Part shown: in pieces, positions 1-8,497 of the stretch
Layout of the letters: each line of letters starts with the position of its first letter
How positions within the stretch are numbered: the stretch's first letter is position 1
Source of the DNA: Edaphosphingomonas laterariae
Lineage (GTDB): Bacteria > Pseudomonadota > Alphaproteobacteria > Sphingomonadales > Sphingomonadaceae
Direction of reading: 5' to 3'
DNA length: 64,000 nucleotides
NCBI RefSeq assembly: GCF_900188165.1
Contig: NZ_FZOS01000001.1
Location: 372,001-436,000, forward strand
Position numbers and translations under genes: made by a program
The notes under the pieces: model-generated
The model's input: the letters and a program-made list of their open reading frames with translations, nothing else
What the model was told of the DNA's origin: nothing
Database searches by the model: none

Positions 1-266
1 GGCACAATGCGCGGCCCATCGCCCAGATAGCGTTCGGGATCGGCTATGAACTTCGTCCGGCAACCCGCGCTGCAGAAATGATAATCCTTGCCGTCATGGG
101 CCGCGTGATGCCCGGTCGTCGCCGGATCGACGGTCATGCCGCATACCGGATCGAGCACGGCCCCCGCCGGCGTCGCGGCGTCGCCACCACCCTTGTGGCC
201 GCCACAGCAACCGCCGCCGCCATGGGCGCCCTCCTGTCCATGCCGATGCGCGCCGGACTGATTCAT
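1..266 (-). CDS. YHS-domain heavy-metal (copper) P-type ATPase, N-terminal fragment
   Basis: Open frame that runs off the left edge; only the first 88 codons are visible. The N-terminus is rich in His, Gly and Cys (HRHGQEGAHGGGGCCGGH), followed by a YHS domain starting at DPVCGMTVDP and continuing to FCSAGC and a DPERYL motif. In alphaproteobacteria this arrangement is typical of copper-exporting P1B ATPases, whose membrane and ATPase domains would lie outside the window. The ATG at 266 is preferred because AGGAG lies 7 bases upstream; an in-frame ATG at 272 would be only one base from that site. It lies 51 bases after copD on the same strand, so copC-copD-ATPase is probably one copper-handling unit. 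A short stand-alone YHS protein cannot be excluded from the visible part. Confidence 0.75.
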   Translation of the reverse strand, partial: MNQSGAHRHGQEGAHGGGGCCGGHKGGGDAATPAGAVLDPVCGMTVDPATTGHHAAHDGKDYHFCSAGCRTKFIADPERYLGDGPRIV

Positions 267-317
267 CGTCATTCTCCTTCCACGCGACACCATCTAGGGT
301 TTGACATCATGTCAGGG

Positions 318-1166
318 TCAAGAGGCGGGAGAAAGCATCCCCAACCAGGCGACAAGCAACAGAATGGTGATGCCCAGCGCGGCCTCGACCGCGACGCTCA
401 CGCGCAGTGCACCCGTGCGCCCGTCAGCGGCGAAGGCCGGCACCAACCGGAAGCGGTTGAGCGCCGCCAATCCCAGCATCGCCGCGAACAATGCCAGCTT
501 GATCGTCATCAATCGACCGTAAAGCCCTTCGCCGGGGATCGGGGTGCCGCTCGGGCCAAGGATCGCCCAGCCGTTGATCAGCCCGGTGATCAGGATCAGG
601 CCGACGATGATCGTCCCCAATCGCGCAAAGCCAGCCAAAGCATCGTAGGCCGCCACCCGCCCTCCTCCATCGCAGCTGCGCGCCCGCGCGAGGAACCATA
701 GCAGCGTGGCGAGCGCGCCGATCCATAGCCCGGCGGCAAGCAGGTGAAGGATATCGGCGCCCAGGTGCAGCCAGCCCAGCGCGCCTTCGTTCATCACGCC
801 ATGCCCGCCCCAGGCAAGGGTGGCCAGCGCGACAGCGCCCCACAGCGCGGTTCCGCGCGGCGATGGCCAGAACACCATCACGGCCAACGCGTTCATCCGC
901 ACCAGCCAGGCCCAGCCGCCTGACGTGTCCGCCAGCAGGAAGCCGATCGTCGTCCGATCGACCTCCCCCAGCATTACGCCCGCCATCGACGCGGCCTGCG
1001 CCCACAAGCCCGATAGCGACAGCCCGGCCCCGGCGATCGCCAGCGCCATCACCGCCCCGCGCGCCAGCCGATGCCCATTCCACAGCGCGAACGCGCCAAG
1101 GCCGAACAACAACATCAGGTCCAGCCGGAGGCCGAAGCGCAGCGCGACGGTCAGGCCGTCGTCCAT
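318..1166 (-). CDS. copD: Copper resistance protein CopD family
   Basis: A 282-residue integral membrane protein with about eight hydrophobic segments. It carries the CopD signature: a GHGVMNEG segment followed by LHLGADILHLLAAGLWIGAL, the conserved His and Trp-rich helix thought to bind copper. CopD proteins act in the inner membrane with periplasmic CopC in copper uptake or resistance. It begins 4 bases after the copC stop, so the two are translated from one message. The family is clear; the direction of copper movement is not established by sequence. Confidence 0.92.
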   Translation of the reverse strand: MDDGLTVALRFGLRLDLMLLFGLGAFALWNGHRLARGAVMALAIAGAGLSLSGLWAQAASMAGVMLGEVDRTTIGFLLADTSGGWAWLVRMNALAVMVFWPSPRGTALWGAVALATLAWGGHGVMNEGALGWLHLGADILHLLAAGLWIGALATLLWFLARARSCDGGGRVAAYDALAGFARLGTIIVGLILITGLINGWAILGPSGTPIPGEGLYGRLMTIKLALFAAMLGLAALNRFRLVPAFAADGRTGALRVSVAVEAALGITILLLVAWLGMLSPAS

Positions 1167-1170
1167 CGGC

Positions 1171-1548
1171 TCATTTCACCGAAAAGACGTGGGTTCCGTT
1201 GATGCGGTGGGTGTCGGCCGAAACGACATGATAATCCACGCGATATGTGCCCACCGGCAACGGACGTGCCATCACGATCACCAATGACTTGCCGTCGGGG
1301 CCGACCGAGCTTTTGGCGCCAGACATCTTCATCGGTGGATGATCCTTCATCCCCGGCATGCCGGTCATCACCAGTTCGGCGCCCGAAAATTGCGGCGTCA
1401 GCTTTTCGGAAAAGTTCAGCACGATGCGCGTCGTCGGGGCGATCGCGGCGTTGGCGGCGGGCGCGGCCGAAACCAGCTTGGGGTGCGCCATCGCAGCCGG
1501 CGCCCAAACGGCTGCAGCCAAAGCGAAAATCGTCAATTTGCGGAACAT
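1171..1548 (-). CDS. copC: Periplasmic copper-binding protein CopC
   Basis: A 125-residue precursor. Residues 1-21 are a signal peptide ending in AMA, so the mature protein would start with His22 (HPKLVSAAPA). An N-terminal His is the classic Cu(II) ligand of CopC, completed here by Asp112 and His114 in the SADTHRINGTH motif near the C-terminus. The central MTGMPGMKDHPPMKM stretch is Met/His-rich and could form the Cu(I) site. The ATG at 1548 has an AAGGAGAG ribosome binding site; the open frame extends further upstream but without support. First gene of the copC-copD unit. Confidence 0.93.
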   Translation of the reverse strand: MFRKLTIFALAAAVWAPAAMAHPKLVSAAPAANAAIAPTTRIVLNFSEKLTPQFSGAELVMTGMPGMKDHPPMKMSGAKSSVGPDGKSLVIVMARPLPVGTYRVDYHVVSADTHRINGTHVFSVK

Positions 1549-1680
1549 CGGGCTCTCCTTGAAATCCGCCCTGAATACGCGCCCGCCGGCTTTACCCCTC
1601 ATTGCACGAGCGATCGGCCCTTCCCTCGCATCCGTGCGTTGATGTGTCGCCCCGCCCAATTGCACGAAAGCGTCGTCGCC

Positions 1681-2091
1681 ATGGATCGCATCTTCACCGC
1701 GCTCGCCCAGCGCATCGCCTTCTGGGCCGGCCAGCCATTCGCCTTTGCGATCGCGCTGCTCGCCATCCTCGCCTGGGCCGCGACGGGTCCGCTGTTCGGT
1801 TATTCCGACACCTGGCAGCTCATCGTCAACACGACGACGACGATCATCACCTTCCTGATGGTGTTCCTCATCCAGAACTCCCAGAACCGCGATGGGGCGG
1901 CGATCCAGGCCAAGCTCGATGAACTGATCCGCGCAACCAACACGGCGCGCAATCAGTTCATCGGTATCGAACATTTCACGGAAAGCGAACTCGAACAGGT
2001 CCGCGCGGTGCTCGAACGGGAATATGGAGAGGATGGTGCCGAGACGGCGGCCAGCCACGAGGCCCTGGCCCGCCTGATCCGGCGAATGTGA
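1681..2091 (+). CDS. Low-affinity iron permease family small membrane protein
   Basis: A 136-residue protein with two hydrophobic segments: residues about 17-36 (FAFAIALLAILAWAATGPLF) and a second containing IVNTTTTIITFLMVFLIQN. The sequence from GYSDTWQL through FLIQNSQNRD is the conserved core of the family named after fungal low-affinity iron permease (PF04120). The C-terminal half is acidic and helical (ESELEQVRAVLEREYGED). Bacterial members are far shorter than fungal Fet4 and iron transport by them is not demonstrated. An upstream in-frame ATG at 1642 is possible; 1681 matches the family start. Divergent from copC. Confidence 0.8.
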   Translation: MDRIFTALAQRIAFWAGQPFAFAIALLAILAWAATGPLFGYSDTWQLIVNTTTTIITFLMVFLIQNSQNRDGAAIQAKLDELIRATNTARNQFIGIEHFTESELEQVRAVLEREYGEDGAETAASHEALARLIRRM

Positions 2092-2155
2092 AAGGCCGCG
2101 TAAGCGGACGCGCCGGAGCGGCAACGCCGATTGGTGTCACAAAGGGTGGAAAATC

Positions 2156-2353
2156 ATGGCCAACGAAACGACACGCCTGCAAATCGATCTCACCGACGAT
2201 GATGTGGAAGCGCTGGACGCCTGGATCGAACGGCACGCCGATCCCCGCCCCACGCGCGAAGAGGCTTTGCGGCTGATCGTGGCCGGCGCGCTCGGCACGC
2301 ATCGCCCGTCCACCATCCTGCCCAATATCGTCACAGGACGGGATATTCCCTGA
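2156..2353 (+). CDS. Small ribbon-helix-helix-like protein
   Basis: A 65-residue protein of unknown function. The pattern is RLQIDLTDDDVEALDAWIE then a second predicted helix around TREEALRLIVAGAL. A short strand followed by two helices resembles the ribbon-helix-helix fold of small DNA-binding proteins, but no partner toxin gene is adjacent. GGTGG precedes the ATG by 7 bases. The assignment rests on secondary-structure pattern only. Confidence 0.65.
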   Translation: MANETTRLQIDLTDDDVEALDAWIERHADPRPTREEALRLIVAGALGTHRPSTILPNIVTGRDIP

Positions 2354-2443
2354 TACCGCCACGCATGACGGCTCGAAATCGAGACCTCGCGCTGCATTAA
2401 AGGGGCATGGCGGCGCAACATATGCGCCACCTGCCCTGGCTGT

Positions 2444-2611
2444 TCAGGCGACGAAATTGGGCGGTCGCCCGGTTCCCATGATGCGGATCTGCTCGTTAAA
2501 ACGATTGGCGATCTGCTGGTGCGCGGTCCGCGCCTCCTTGCCGGCAGATGATTTCGCGGCCGAGCATTCCTCAAGATAGCGCCGCCAGATGAAATCGCGA
2601 TCGAAGCCCAT
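2444..2611 (-). CDS. Small conserved-looking protein, 55 residues
   Basis: A short gene of 55 codons reading MGFDRDFIWRRYLEEC at its start and ending TGRPPNFVA. It is predicted to be mostly helical, charged and soluble, with no signal peptide. The ribosome binding site AGAAGGAGACC lies just upstream of the ATG at 2611, which is much stronger than expected by chance and is the main evidence that it is real. No family recognised. Confidence 0.6.
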   Translation of the reverse strand: MGFDRDFIWRRYLEECSAAKSSAGKEARTAHQQIANRFNEQIRIMGTGRPPNFVA

Positions 2612-2824
2612 GATGGTCTCCTTCTAGCCGGGCGATCCCTTGTCGTCCGACGGTTCATCCCCAGCCGGATCATGCCATGGCGGCCGCGAATTTACGAATC
2701 CCGCCGCCGCCCGCAACGCTCCGTTCGCAGCGTGCTCCGGCCATCGCATTCCGTGCGTCGCCGCCAAACGCAAGGCGCCGCCAGCCCGCATGGAGCCAGC
2801 GGCGCCCATGTCCGTGCCCGTGGT

Positions 2825-3451
2825 TCAAGCGAAGCTGGCGCGTGAAGGCCGCCGGCGCATCGACGCACCGACCACGCCGAAGCCGATCAGCATCATCGCC
2901 CAGGTCGACGGTTCCGGTATCGCGCCTTCCAGCCCGACATCGTCGAGATAGCCGCCCAACGAATCGCTGGTGCCATTCGCCGCGAAGGAAAGCGTGCCGC
3001 CGCCGGTCGAGAAGTTGACCGTGTAGAACACCCAGTTGGTGTCTCCGGCACCCTGCCCGCCAGCGACCGTGAGCAGGCTCACATCATCGAGCAGCACGTC
3101 GATTCCGTTCGAATCCGCACCCACGTTGGGACGGTCCGAATACCAGAAAGACAGGGTGTAATCGCCCGCCTCGATCACGCGGCTCATCGTGCTGTTGGAA
3201 TTACTATCCAACTCGACGAGATTCTCGCCCGAAAACGGCGTTCCGGCGACATTGTTATATTGCACCTCGATGCCGGGCCCGGCGCTGGCGGTCCAGCCTT
3301 CATAGGCCGGCAATATCGTGAAGCCGGGGCCATCACCGAAATCGGTGCTTTCCCAATCGTTGAAGAATGTCGTCGCGGCAGACGCCGGCGCCACCAGGCC
3401 GATCGCGCCACCCACGGCGGCGAGTACCAGTCCCTTCCTGATCCCACGCAT
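2825..3451 (-). CDS. PEPxxWA-CTERM sorted secreted protein
   Basis: A 208-residue exported protein. A signal peptide covers about residues 1-26 (ends APASA). The middle has features of a beta-sandwich (WESTDFGDGPGF, SFWYSDRPN, LDDVSL, GYLDDVGL) typical of secreted carbohydrate-binding-like domains. The C-terminus is a sorting signal: PEPSTWAMM, a hydrophobic helix LIGFGVVGASM, and an Arg-rich tail. Such signals are processed by an exosortase/archaeosortase-type system; none is encoded here. The precise role is unknown. A palindrome lies about 115 bases upstream of the start. Confidence 0.85.
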   Translation of the reverse strand: MRGIRKGLVLAAVGGAIGLVAPASAATTFFNDWESTDFGDGPGFTILPAYEGWTASAGPGIEVQYNNVAGTPFSGENLVELDSNSNSTMSRVIEAGDYTLSFWYSDRPNVGADSNGIDVLLDDVSLLTVAGGQGAGDTNWVFYTVNFSTGGGTLSFAANGTSDSLGGYLDDVGLEGAIPEPSTWAMMLIGFGVVGASMRRRPSRASFA

Positions 3452-3800
3452 TCACACCCTCCTCGTACCAACGCCCGCAACGGACAAGATAGAAGACTTT
3501 GCGACTCGCTATTATGGGTTCTTAACGGCAGCCTAATCCCGTCGTTCCCGTCACGACGAGGCCCGAATGGCACCATCTTGTGCCATTGCTGGACGAGAAC
3601 ATGCAGGGTGCTGAAATCGCACCAGTTAAAATTAACCATGTTTGGCCGCAAATCTGCTGGCCGTTTGCCGCCGATCGCATCATCGGCCGGTTGCCGCCCC
3701 CGCGGCGCAGAAAGCTCTGTGCAACCACACGGCCAATAAAACGCAGGCAAGCTCCCACGCGCCTTGGGCCCGGTTTATTAAAACAGCGCTGACAGATGGA
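3452..3800. other. Intergenic stretch between PEP-CTERM gene and tRNA-Arg
   Basis: About 350 bases with no convincing gene. It should hold the promoter of the leftward PEP-CTERM gene. The only structure seen is the perfect palindrome at 3566-3587, listed separately. Nothing else supported. Confidence 0.6.
3566..3587. promoter_or_regulatory. Perfect inverted repeat, candidate operator
   Basis: AATGGCAC, six bases, GTGCCATT: two perfect 8-base arms. It lies 115-136 bases upstream of the PEP-CTERM gene start and is not followed by a T-run, so a protein-binding site is more likely than a terminator. The regulator is unknown. Confidence 0.4.
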
Positions 3801-3877
3801 TGGTGACCCCGGCGCGATTCGAACGCGCGACCTGCTGCTTAGGAGGCAGCCGCTCTATCCTGCTGAGCTACGGAGTC
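3801..3877 (-). tRNA. tRNA-Arg (anticodon CCT)
   Basis: A 77-base cloverleaf on the minus strand with encoded CCA (3801-3803). The acceptor stem pairs GACTCCG with CGGGGTC through one G-U pair. The D arm is GCTCAGCAGGATAGAGC, the anticodon stem GCTGC/GCAGC encloses loop CTCCTAA with anticodon CCT (3841-3843), and the T arm is GCGCGTTCGAATCGCGC. It reads AGG codons, which are rare in this high-GC genome. Confidence 0.97.
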
Positions 3878-4135
3878 CCAACGCCGATCTAATCGGATCA
3901 ACCCGCACGGTCCACCCTCTCCCGCCGCCGGGATAAACAGCAAGCCCCCTGATGGGGCGTGCGCCGGGCAGAGACCATGCTCCGCATCACCAACGACCAT
4001 CTTCCCGACACCTTGAACCAACGGGCGGAGCCGCTTGCCGTCACCGTTCGTCGTCCCGATCCATGGGCGCGACGACACGACAACATCGGCACCGAATAGC
4101 CCGGTTCCGCGTGAAACTGTCCGTGGGGATGGTGA

Positions 4136-4212
4136 TGGTAGCGGAGGAGGGACTTGAACCCCCGACACGCGGATTATGATTCCGCTGCTCTAACCAGCTG
4201 AGCTACTCCGCC
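4136..4212 (-). tRNA. tRNA-Met (anticodon CAT), elongator type
   Basis: A 77-base cloverleaf on the minus strand with encoded CCA (4136-4138). The acceptor stem GGCGGAG pairs with CTCCGCT (terminal G-U). The anticodon stem GCGGA/TCCGC holds loop ATCATAA with CAT at 4176-4178. The paired first base and sequence match alphaproteobacterial elongator tRNA-Met and not the initiator, which has an unpaired first position. About 260 bases upstream of tRNA-Arg on the same strand; the spacer holds no gene. Confidence 0.95.
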
Positions 4213-4348
4213 CCAATAGGGCTTCCCGGCGGCGTATCGTCGTCGGGCGTGGCGGGCCTATAGGCAGGCCTGCGGCACGGGTCAACTAGCCTATCGCAAC
4301 TTCGCACGATACAGGCACTCCCGTGAATCGACAGGATCGGGGAGCAGG

Positions 4349-5581
4349 ATGAGTTTGGATCATTACGACGTTCTGATCGTCGGCGCCGGCCATGGCGGCG
4401 CGCAGGCTGCGCTGATGCTGCGCCAGCAGAAGTTTGAAGGCACCGTGGCGCTGCTCGGCGACGAGCCCGAACCGCCTTATGAGCGCCCCCCGCTGTCGAA
4501 GGACTATTTTTCGGGCGAGAAACCGTTCGAACGGATCCTGATCCGCCCGGCCACCTTCTGGTCCGATCGCAATATCGATCTGCTGCTGAGCCGGCGCGTC
4601 ACCGCGGTCGATCCGGCTGCGCACAAGGTCACGCTCGCCGACGGATCGACCATCGGTTATGGCAAGCTGATCTGGGCGACCGGCGGCTCGCCCCGCCGGC
4701 TGGCCTGCGAAGGCCATGGCGTGAAGGGCGTCCACGCCGTCCGCACCCGCGCCGATGTCGATCAGATGATGACCGAGCTCGAAGCGACGAGCCGCGTCGT
4801 CGTCATCGGTGGCGGCTATATCGGGCTGGAGGCCGCTGCCGTGCTTGCCAAGTTCGGCAAGCATGTCACGGTTCTCGAAGCACTCGACCGCGTCCTCGCC
4901 CGCGTCGCCGGCGAACCCCTGTCGCGTTTCTATGAGGCGGAGCACCGCGCCCATGGCGTCGATGTCCGCCTTGGCGTTTCGGTCGATTGCATCCTCGAAA
5001 GCGATGGCCGGGCGACCGGCGTCAAGCTGGCCGATGGCACCGTGCTGCCGGCCGAAATGGTGATCGTCGGCATCGGCATCATCCCGGCGGTCGAACCGCT
5101 GCTCGCGGCCGGCGCGGCCGGCGGCAACGGCGTCGACGTCGACGGCCAGTGCCGCACCAGCCTGCCCGACATCTTCGCCATCGGCGATTGCGCGGCGCAT
5201 GACAACGCGTTTGCGGGCGGCGCACGCATCCGCCTCGAATCGGTGCAGAACGCCAATGATCAGGCGACCATCGTCGCCAAGGCGATCATGGGTGGCGACG
5301 AGCAATATCATGCCGTGCCGTGGTTCTGGTCGAACCAATATGATCTCCGCCTGCAGACCGTGGGCCTGTCCACCGGGCATGACGCGATCGTCACGCGGGG
5401 CGATCCGGCGGCGCGCAGCTTCTCGATCGTCTATCTGAAGGGCGGCAAGGTGATCGCGCTCGATTGCGTCAACGCGACCAAGGATTATGTCCAGGGCCGC
5501 GCGCTGGTGGTCGGCGGTATCGCGCCCGCGCTCGACCAGCTGGCCGATACCGAGGTGCCGCTGAAATCGCTCGCGGGATGA
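4349..5581 (+). CDS. NAD(P)H-dependent ferredoxin/rubredoxin reductase, FAD-binding
   Basis: A 410-residue two-dinucleotide-binding flavoprotein. An FAD Rossmann motif [11 protein letters not shown] is at residues 11-21, followed by the ERPPLSKDY motif of this family. The NAD-binding motif [14 protein letters not shown] starts near 149, and the second FAD motif FAIGDCAAH is near 275. It ends with the reductase C-terminal domain. Family members pass electrons from NAD(P)H to ferredoxins that feed cytochrome P450s or ring-hydroxylating oxygenases. No such oxygenase or ferredoxin is adjacent, so the partner is unknown. The gene stands alone on the plus strand with DUF3775 64 bases downstream. 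Confidence 0.9.
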   Translation: MSLDHYDVLIVGAGHGGAQAALMLRQQKFEGTVALLGDEPEPPYERPPLSKDYFSGEKPFERILIRPATFWSDRNIDLLLSRRVTAVDPAAHKVTLADGSTIGYGKLIWATGGSPRRLACEGHGVKGVHAVRTRADVDQMMTELEATSRVVVIGGGYIGLEAAAVLAKFGKHVTVLEALDRVLARVAGEPLSRFYEAEHRAHGVDVRLGVSVDCILESDGRATGVKLADGTVLPAEMVIVGIGIIPAVEPLLAAGAAGGNGVDVDGQCRTSLPDIFAIGDCAAHDNAFAGGARIRLESVQNANDQATIVAKAIMGGDEQYHAVPWFWSNQYDLRLQTVGLSTGHDAIVTRGDPAARSFSIVYLKGGKVIALDCVNATKDYVQGRALVVGGIAPALDQLADTEVPLKSLAG

Positions 5582-5644
5582 ACGGGGAACCGGGGCGGCC
5601 GATCGTCGTTCCCGGTTTCATCGCGTGATGCGGAGGAGGTCAGC

Positions 5645-6049
5645 ATGGAATTGTCGGTGCCGCTCGAAACCGTCTGCCGGCTGATCGTCCGCGCCCGCGA
5701 ACTGGAAGCGCAGGTCCCGTCCAACGACACCGACGATGATGAGGATCCGACCGATTCGGATGATCCCTATGCGGTGCTGGAGGACGAGGCCAACACCTCG
5801 GTCGAGGAGGAAGTGCAGGCGCTGCTCGACGATATGCCGCAGGACGAAATCGCCGAAGTGCTGGCTCTCGCCTGGGTCGGTCGCGGCACGTTCGATGCGA
5901 GTGAATGGGACGAGGCGCTGGAAGAAGCGGTCGACAGCGAACAAAATCCGGTCGACCAGCTGCTCGAACTGCCGATGCTCGCGGCCTATCTCGACGCCGG
6001 GCTCGCCGCCTTCGATCTCAACTGTACGGGCGTCGGCCAGATCGACTGA
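5645..6049 (+). CDS. DUF3775 domain protein
   Basis: A 134-residue, strongly acidic soluble protein. Residues 26-54 are a low-complexity Asp/Glu run (DTDDDEDPTDSDD). The C-terminal half, from EVQALLDDMPQDEIAEVLALAWVGRGTF on, matches the DUF3775 pattern known from alphaproteobacteria. GGAGG precedes the ATG. Function unknown. Its last 32 bases overlap the 3' end of the convergent RNA ligase-like gene. Confidence 0.75.
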   Translation: MELSVPLETVCRLIVRARELEAQVPSNDTDDDEDPTDSDDPYAVLEDEANTSVEEEVQALLDDMPQDEIAEVLALAWVGRGTFDASEWDEALEEAVDSEQNPVDQLLELPMLAAYLDAGLAAFDLNCTGVGQID

Positions 6050-6593
6050 ACAGATGGCGTCCGGCCGGCTCCCACGGCCCGCCGCGATAGACCCATGTCG
6101 CAAGGCCGATGATCTCGACCGGCCGTCGCTGCACTGCGTGCGCCAGTTCCTTCTGCAAGGCGGTAGCGGCCAGCCTGTCGACCTTGTTCTGGACGGTGAC
6201 ATGTGGCCGCCACGGCGCCGCATCGACCGGGCGTAGATAGGGCGCGAACGCGTCCGCGATCCGCGCGCGTATGGCCTCCAGCTCCGGCGATTCGATCCTC
6301 AATGCGGCGCCCCGTTCAAACTTCATCACGCCGGCAATCCAGGCCCGTGGTGCGGGGCGGCCCCGCGCCTCGGCGGCCAGCCGTCGCGCGATCTCGTCCG
6401 CCAGCGCGGGCGCAAGGTGCTGGAACAATGTCAGGTGCGCCGGCACGCGATTATCCGCCGGCGGATAATGTTGCCGCCGCAGTGCATCGAGCCACTGGCC
6501 ATCGCGCGCGCCGAACAGCGCGGTCACAATGATCGGGCCACCATGAACCGGCTCGGGCGAAGGGGCCCCTGTCCCCTCGCCCTTGCCGCTCAT
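6018..6593 (-). CDS. 2'-5' RNA ligase / 2H phosphoesterase family protein
   Basis: A 191-residue protein with the two HxTx motifs that define the 2H superfamily: HLTLF with His53 and Thr55, and HVTVQ with His131 and Thr133. The two histidines would act on 2'-5' or cyclic phosphate bonds in RNA or nucleotides. The first about 20 residues (Gly/Pro-rich) are probably disordered. It starts 10 bases after the M2 peptidase stop, so the two are likely co-transcribed. The in vivo substrate is unknown. Confidence 0.85.
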   Translation of the reverse strand: MSGKGEGTGAPSPEPVHGGPIIVTALFGARDGQWLDALRRQHYPPADNRVPAHLTLFQHLAPALADEIARRLAAEARGRPAPRAWIAGVMKFERGAALRIESPELEAIRARIADAFAPYLRPVDAAPWRPHVTVQNKVDRLAATALQKELAHAVQRRPVEIIGLATWVYRGGPWEPAGRHLFSRSGRRPYS

Positions 6594-6603
6594 TCCAGGC
6601 CGA

Positions 6604-8430
6604 TCACCAGCCGCAGGTCTTGCCCTTGTTCTGCTCTTCCAGCCACGTCATCAGCGGCTGGAAATAGGCGATCATCGCCGTGCCATCCATCTCGCGGCTG
6701 CCGGTAAAGGCTTCCAGCGCATCGGGCCACGGCTTCGACATGCCCATTTCAAGCATGGCGTTCAGCTTCGCGCCGACTTCCTTGTTGCCGTAGAAGGAAC
6801 AGCGGTGCAGCGGCCCCTTCCAGCCAGCGGTGTCGCACGCCGCCTTGTAAAACTGGAACTGGAGGATGCGCGCGAGGAAGTAGCGCGTATAGGGCGTGCT
6901 GGCCGGCACATGATATTTCGCGCCCGGATCGAACGCATCGGCGCCACGCTCCACCGGCGGCGTGATGCCCTGATATTGCAGGCGCAGGGCGTTCCAGGCG
7001 TCATTATACTGGGCCGGCTTGACCGTGCCGTTGAACACGCTCCAGCGCCATTTGTCGATCAGCAGGCCGAAGGGCAGGAACGCCACCTTGTCCATCGCCT
7101 GACGCAGCAGCAGGCCCGTATCCTTGTCGGCCGAAGGCACCTTCGCCGGATCGAGCAGGCCGATCTGCACCAGATATTCCGGCGTCATCGACAGCGCGAT
7201 CGCATCGCCGATCGCCTCGTGGAATCCGTCGTTCGCGCCGTTCAGATACAGGAACGACTGCTTGTTATAGGCGCGCTGATAATAATTATGGCCAAGCTCA
7301 TGGTGGATCGTGGTGAAATCGTCGCCATTCACCTTGATGCACATCTTGATGCGCAGATCGTCCTTATTGTCGACGTCCCAGGCGGAAGCGTGGCAGATCA
7401 CTTCGCGATCCGCAGGCTTCACGAATTGCGAACGCTTCCAGAAGGTTTCGGGCATCGGCTCAAAACCCAGCGAGGAGAAGAAGCCCTCGCCCTGCTTCAC
7501 CATCCTCAGCGGATCATAGCCCTTGGCGTTCAGCAGCTCGGTGGTGTCATAGCCGATCTCGCCGGCGCCCTTCGGCGCCACGACATCATAGATATTGCCC
7601 CATTCCTGCGCCCACATATTGCCGAGCAGGTCGGCGCGGATCGGGCCGGACTTCGGCTGCACCTTGTCGCCATATTTCTCGTTGAGCTTGGTGCGGGTGT
7701 AACAATGCAGCTGATCGTAAAGCGGCTTCACCTGCAGCCACAGCTTGTCGGTCAGCCGGGCGAACTCCTCGGGCGACATGTCGTAGTTCGAGCGCCACAT
7801 CGCGCCCAGATCCTTGTAGCCGAGCTCCTTCGCGCCCTGGTTCGCGATCTGGACCATCCGGGCATAATCGGCCTTCATCGGCGTGCCGACATTATCATGC
7901 CAGCTCGCCCACATTTCCTTGAGCTGGTCCGCATTGCGCACCGTGCCCATCTTCTCCTCGATGTCGGAGCCGTTGATCTCCTTGCCGTCGAGCGTGCCGC
8001 GCCCCTTGCCGTAGATCGAGCTCATCCGCGTCGAAAGCGCGTTCAGCTCGGTGGCGGCGCCATCGGTCGCGGGCGCGGGCAGCACAATGCCCTGGCGCAG
8101 GATATCGAGCTTGCGACGCGTATCGGCCGACAGGCCGGACACCTTGTCATATTTCGCCGCTTCCTTGGCCAGCCGCACGGCCGCCTCGGTATTCTTCGCG
8201 CCAAACAGCGTGTTCAGCGCGTCGGTATCGTCGGTGATGTAGGTGGAATTGACCCAGGCGACCTGCGCGGTCGGGATCGACAGGTCGAACAGTTCCTTCT
8301 CCGCCTGCGCGACGAAGCGATCGGCCTCGGCCGCGGTCGGCGCCGGATCCTTGGCGGCCGAAGCGGAAACGGAGATGGCGGCAACGCCAAATGCAAGCGC
8401 GGACGCCGCCGCGCGGAACGAAATCTTCAT
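6604..8430 (-). CDS. M2 family zinc metallopeptidase (ACE-like dipeptidyl carboxypeptidase)
   Basis: A 608-residue exported enzyme; signal peptide about residues 1-26 (ends SASA). The zinc site HHELGHN supplies His377, Glu378 and His381, and the third ligand Glu405 is in HEAIGDA. This matches the gluzincin M2 family, related to angiotensin-converting enzyme, which removes C-terminal dipeptides. Length and motif order are as expected for bacterial single-domain members. Probably periplasmic and used in peptide scavenging. Upstream gene is a hydrolase on the same strand, 67 bases away. Confidence 0.93.
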   Translation of the reverse strand: MKISFRAAASALAFGVAAISVSASAAKDPAPTAAEADRFVAQAEKELFDLSIPTAQVAWVNSTYITDDTDALNTLFGAKNTEAAVRLAKEAAKYDKVSGLSADTRRKLDILRQGIVLPAPATDGAATELNALSTRMSSIYGKGRGTLDGKEINGSDIEEKMGTVRNADQLKEMWASWHDNVGTPMKADYARMVQIANQGAKELGYKDLGAMWRSNYDMSPEEFARLTDKLWLQVKPLYDQLHCYTRTKLNEKYGDKVQPKSGPIRADLLGNMWAQEWGNIYDVVAPKGAGEIGYDTTELLNAKGYDPLRMVKQGEGFFSSLGFEPMPETFWKRSQFVKPADREVICHASAWDVDNKDDLRIKMCIKVNGDDFTTIHHELGHNYYQRAYNKQSFLYLNGANDGFHEAIGDAIALSMTPEYLVQIGLLDPAKVPSADKDTGLLLRQAMDKVAFLPFGLLIDKWRWSVFNGTVKPAQYNDAWNALRLQYQGITPPVERGADAFDPGAKYHVPASTPYTRYFLARILQFQFYKAACDTAGWKGPLHRCSFYGNKEVGAKLNAMLEMGMSKPWPDALEAFTGSREMDGTAMIAYFQPLMTWLEEQNKGKTCGW

Positions 8431-8497
8431 GGGACGAGAACCCCCTCGGCTCCTGATTTATGATTGGCGCCAGATGAAACCCGGAACCGCCGCCGGG

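Noticed and set aside
3566-3587. Palindrome read as a sigma-54 promoter (it contains TGGCAC)
   Set aside because: The -12 TTGC element is missing at the required spacing on either strand.
3801-4212. tRNA genes as a possible integration site
   Set aside because: No integrase, no direct repeat of the tRNA 3' end and no change of gene style nearby.
6583-8463. A 626-codon plus-strand frame opposite the M2 peptidase gene
   Set aside because: Antisense shadow: the His/Arg/Leu-rich product is typical of the reverse frame of a high-GC gene, and the peptidase has an intact active site and signal peptide.
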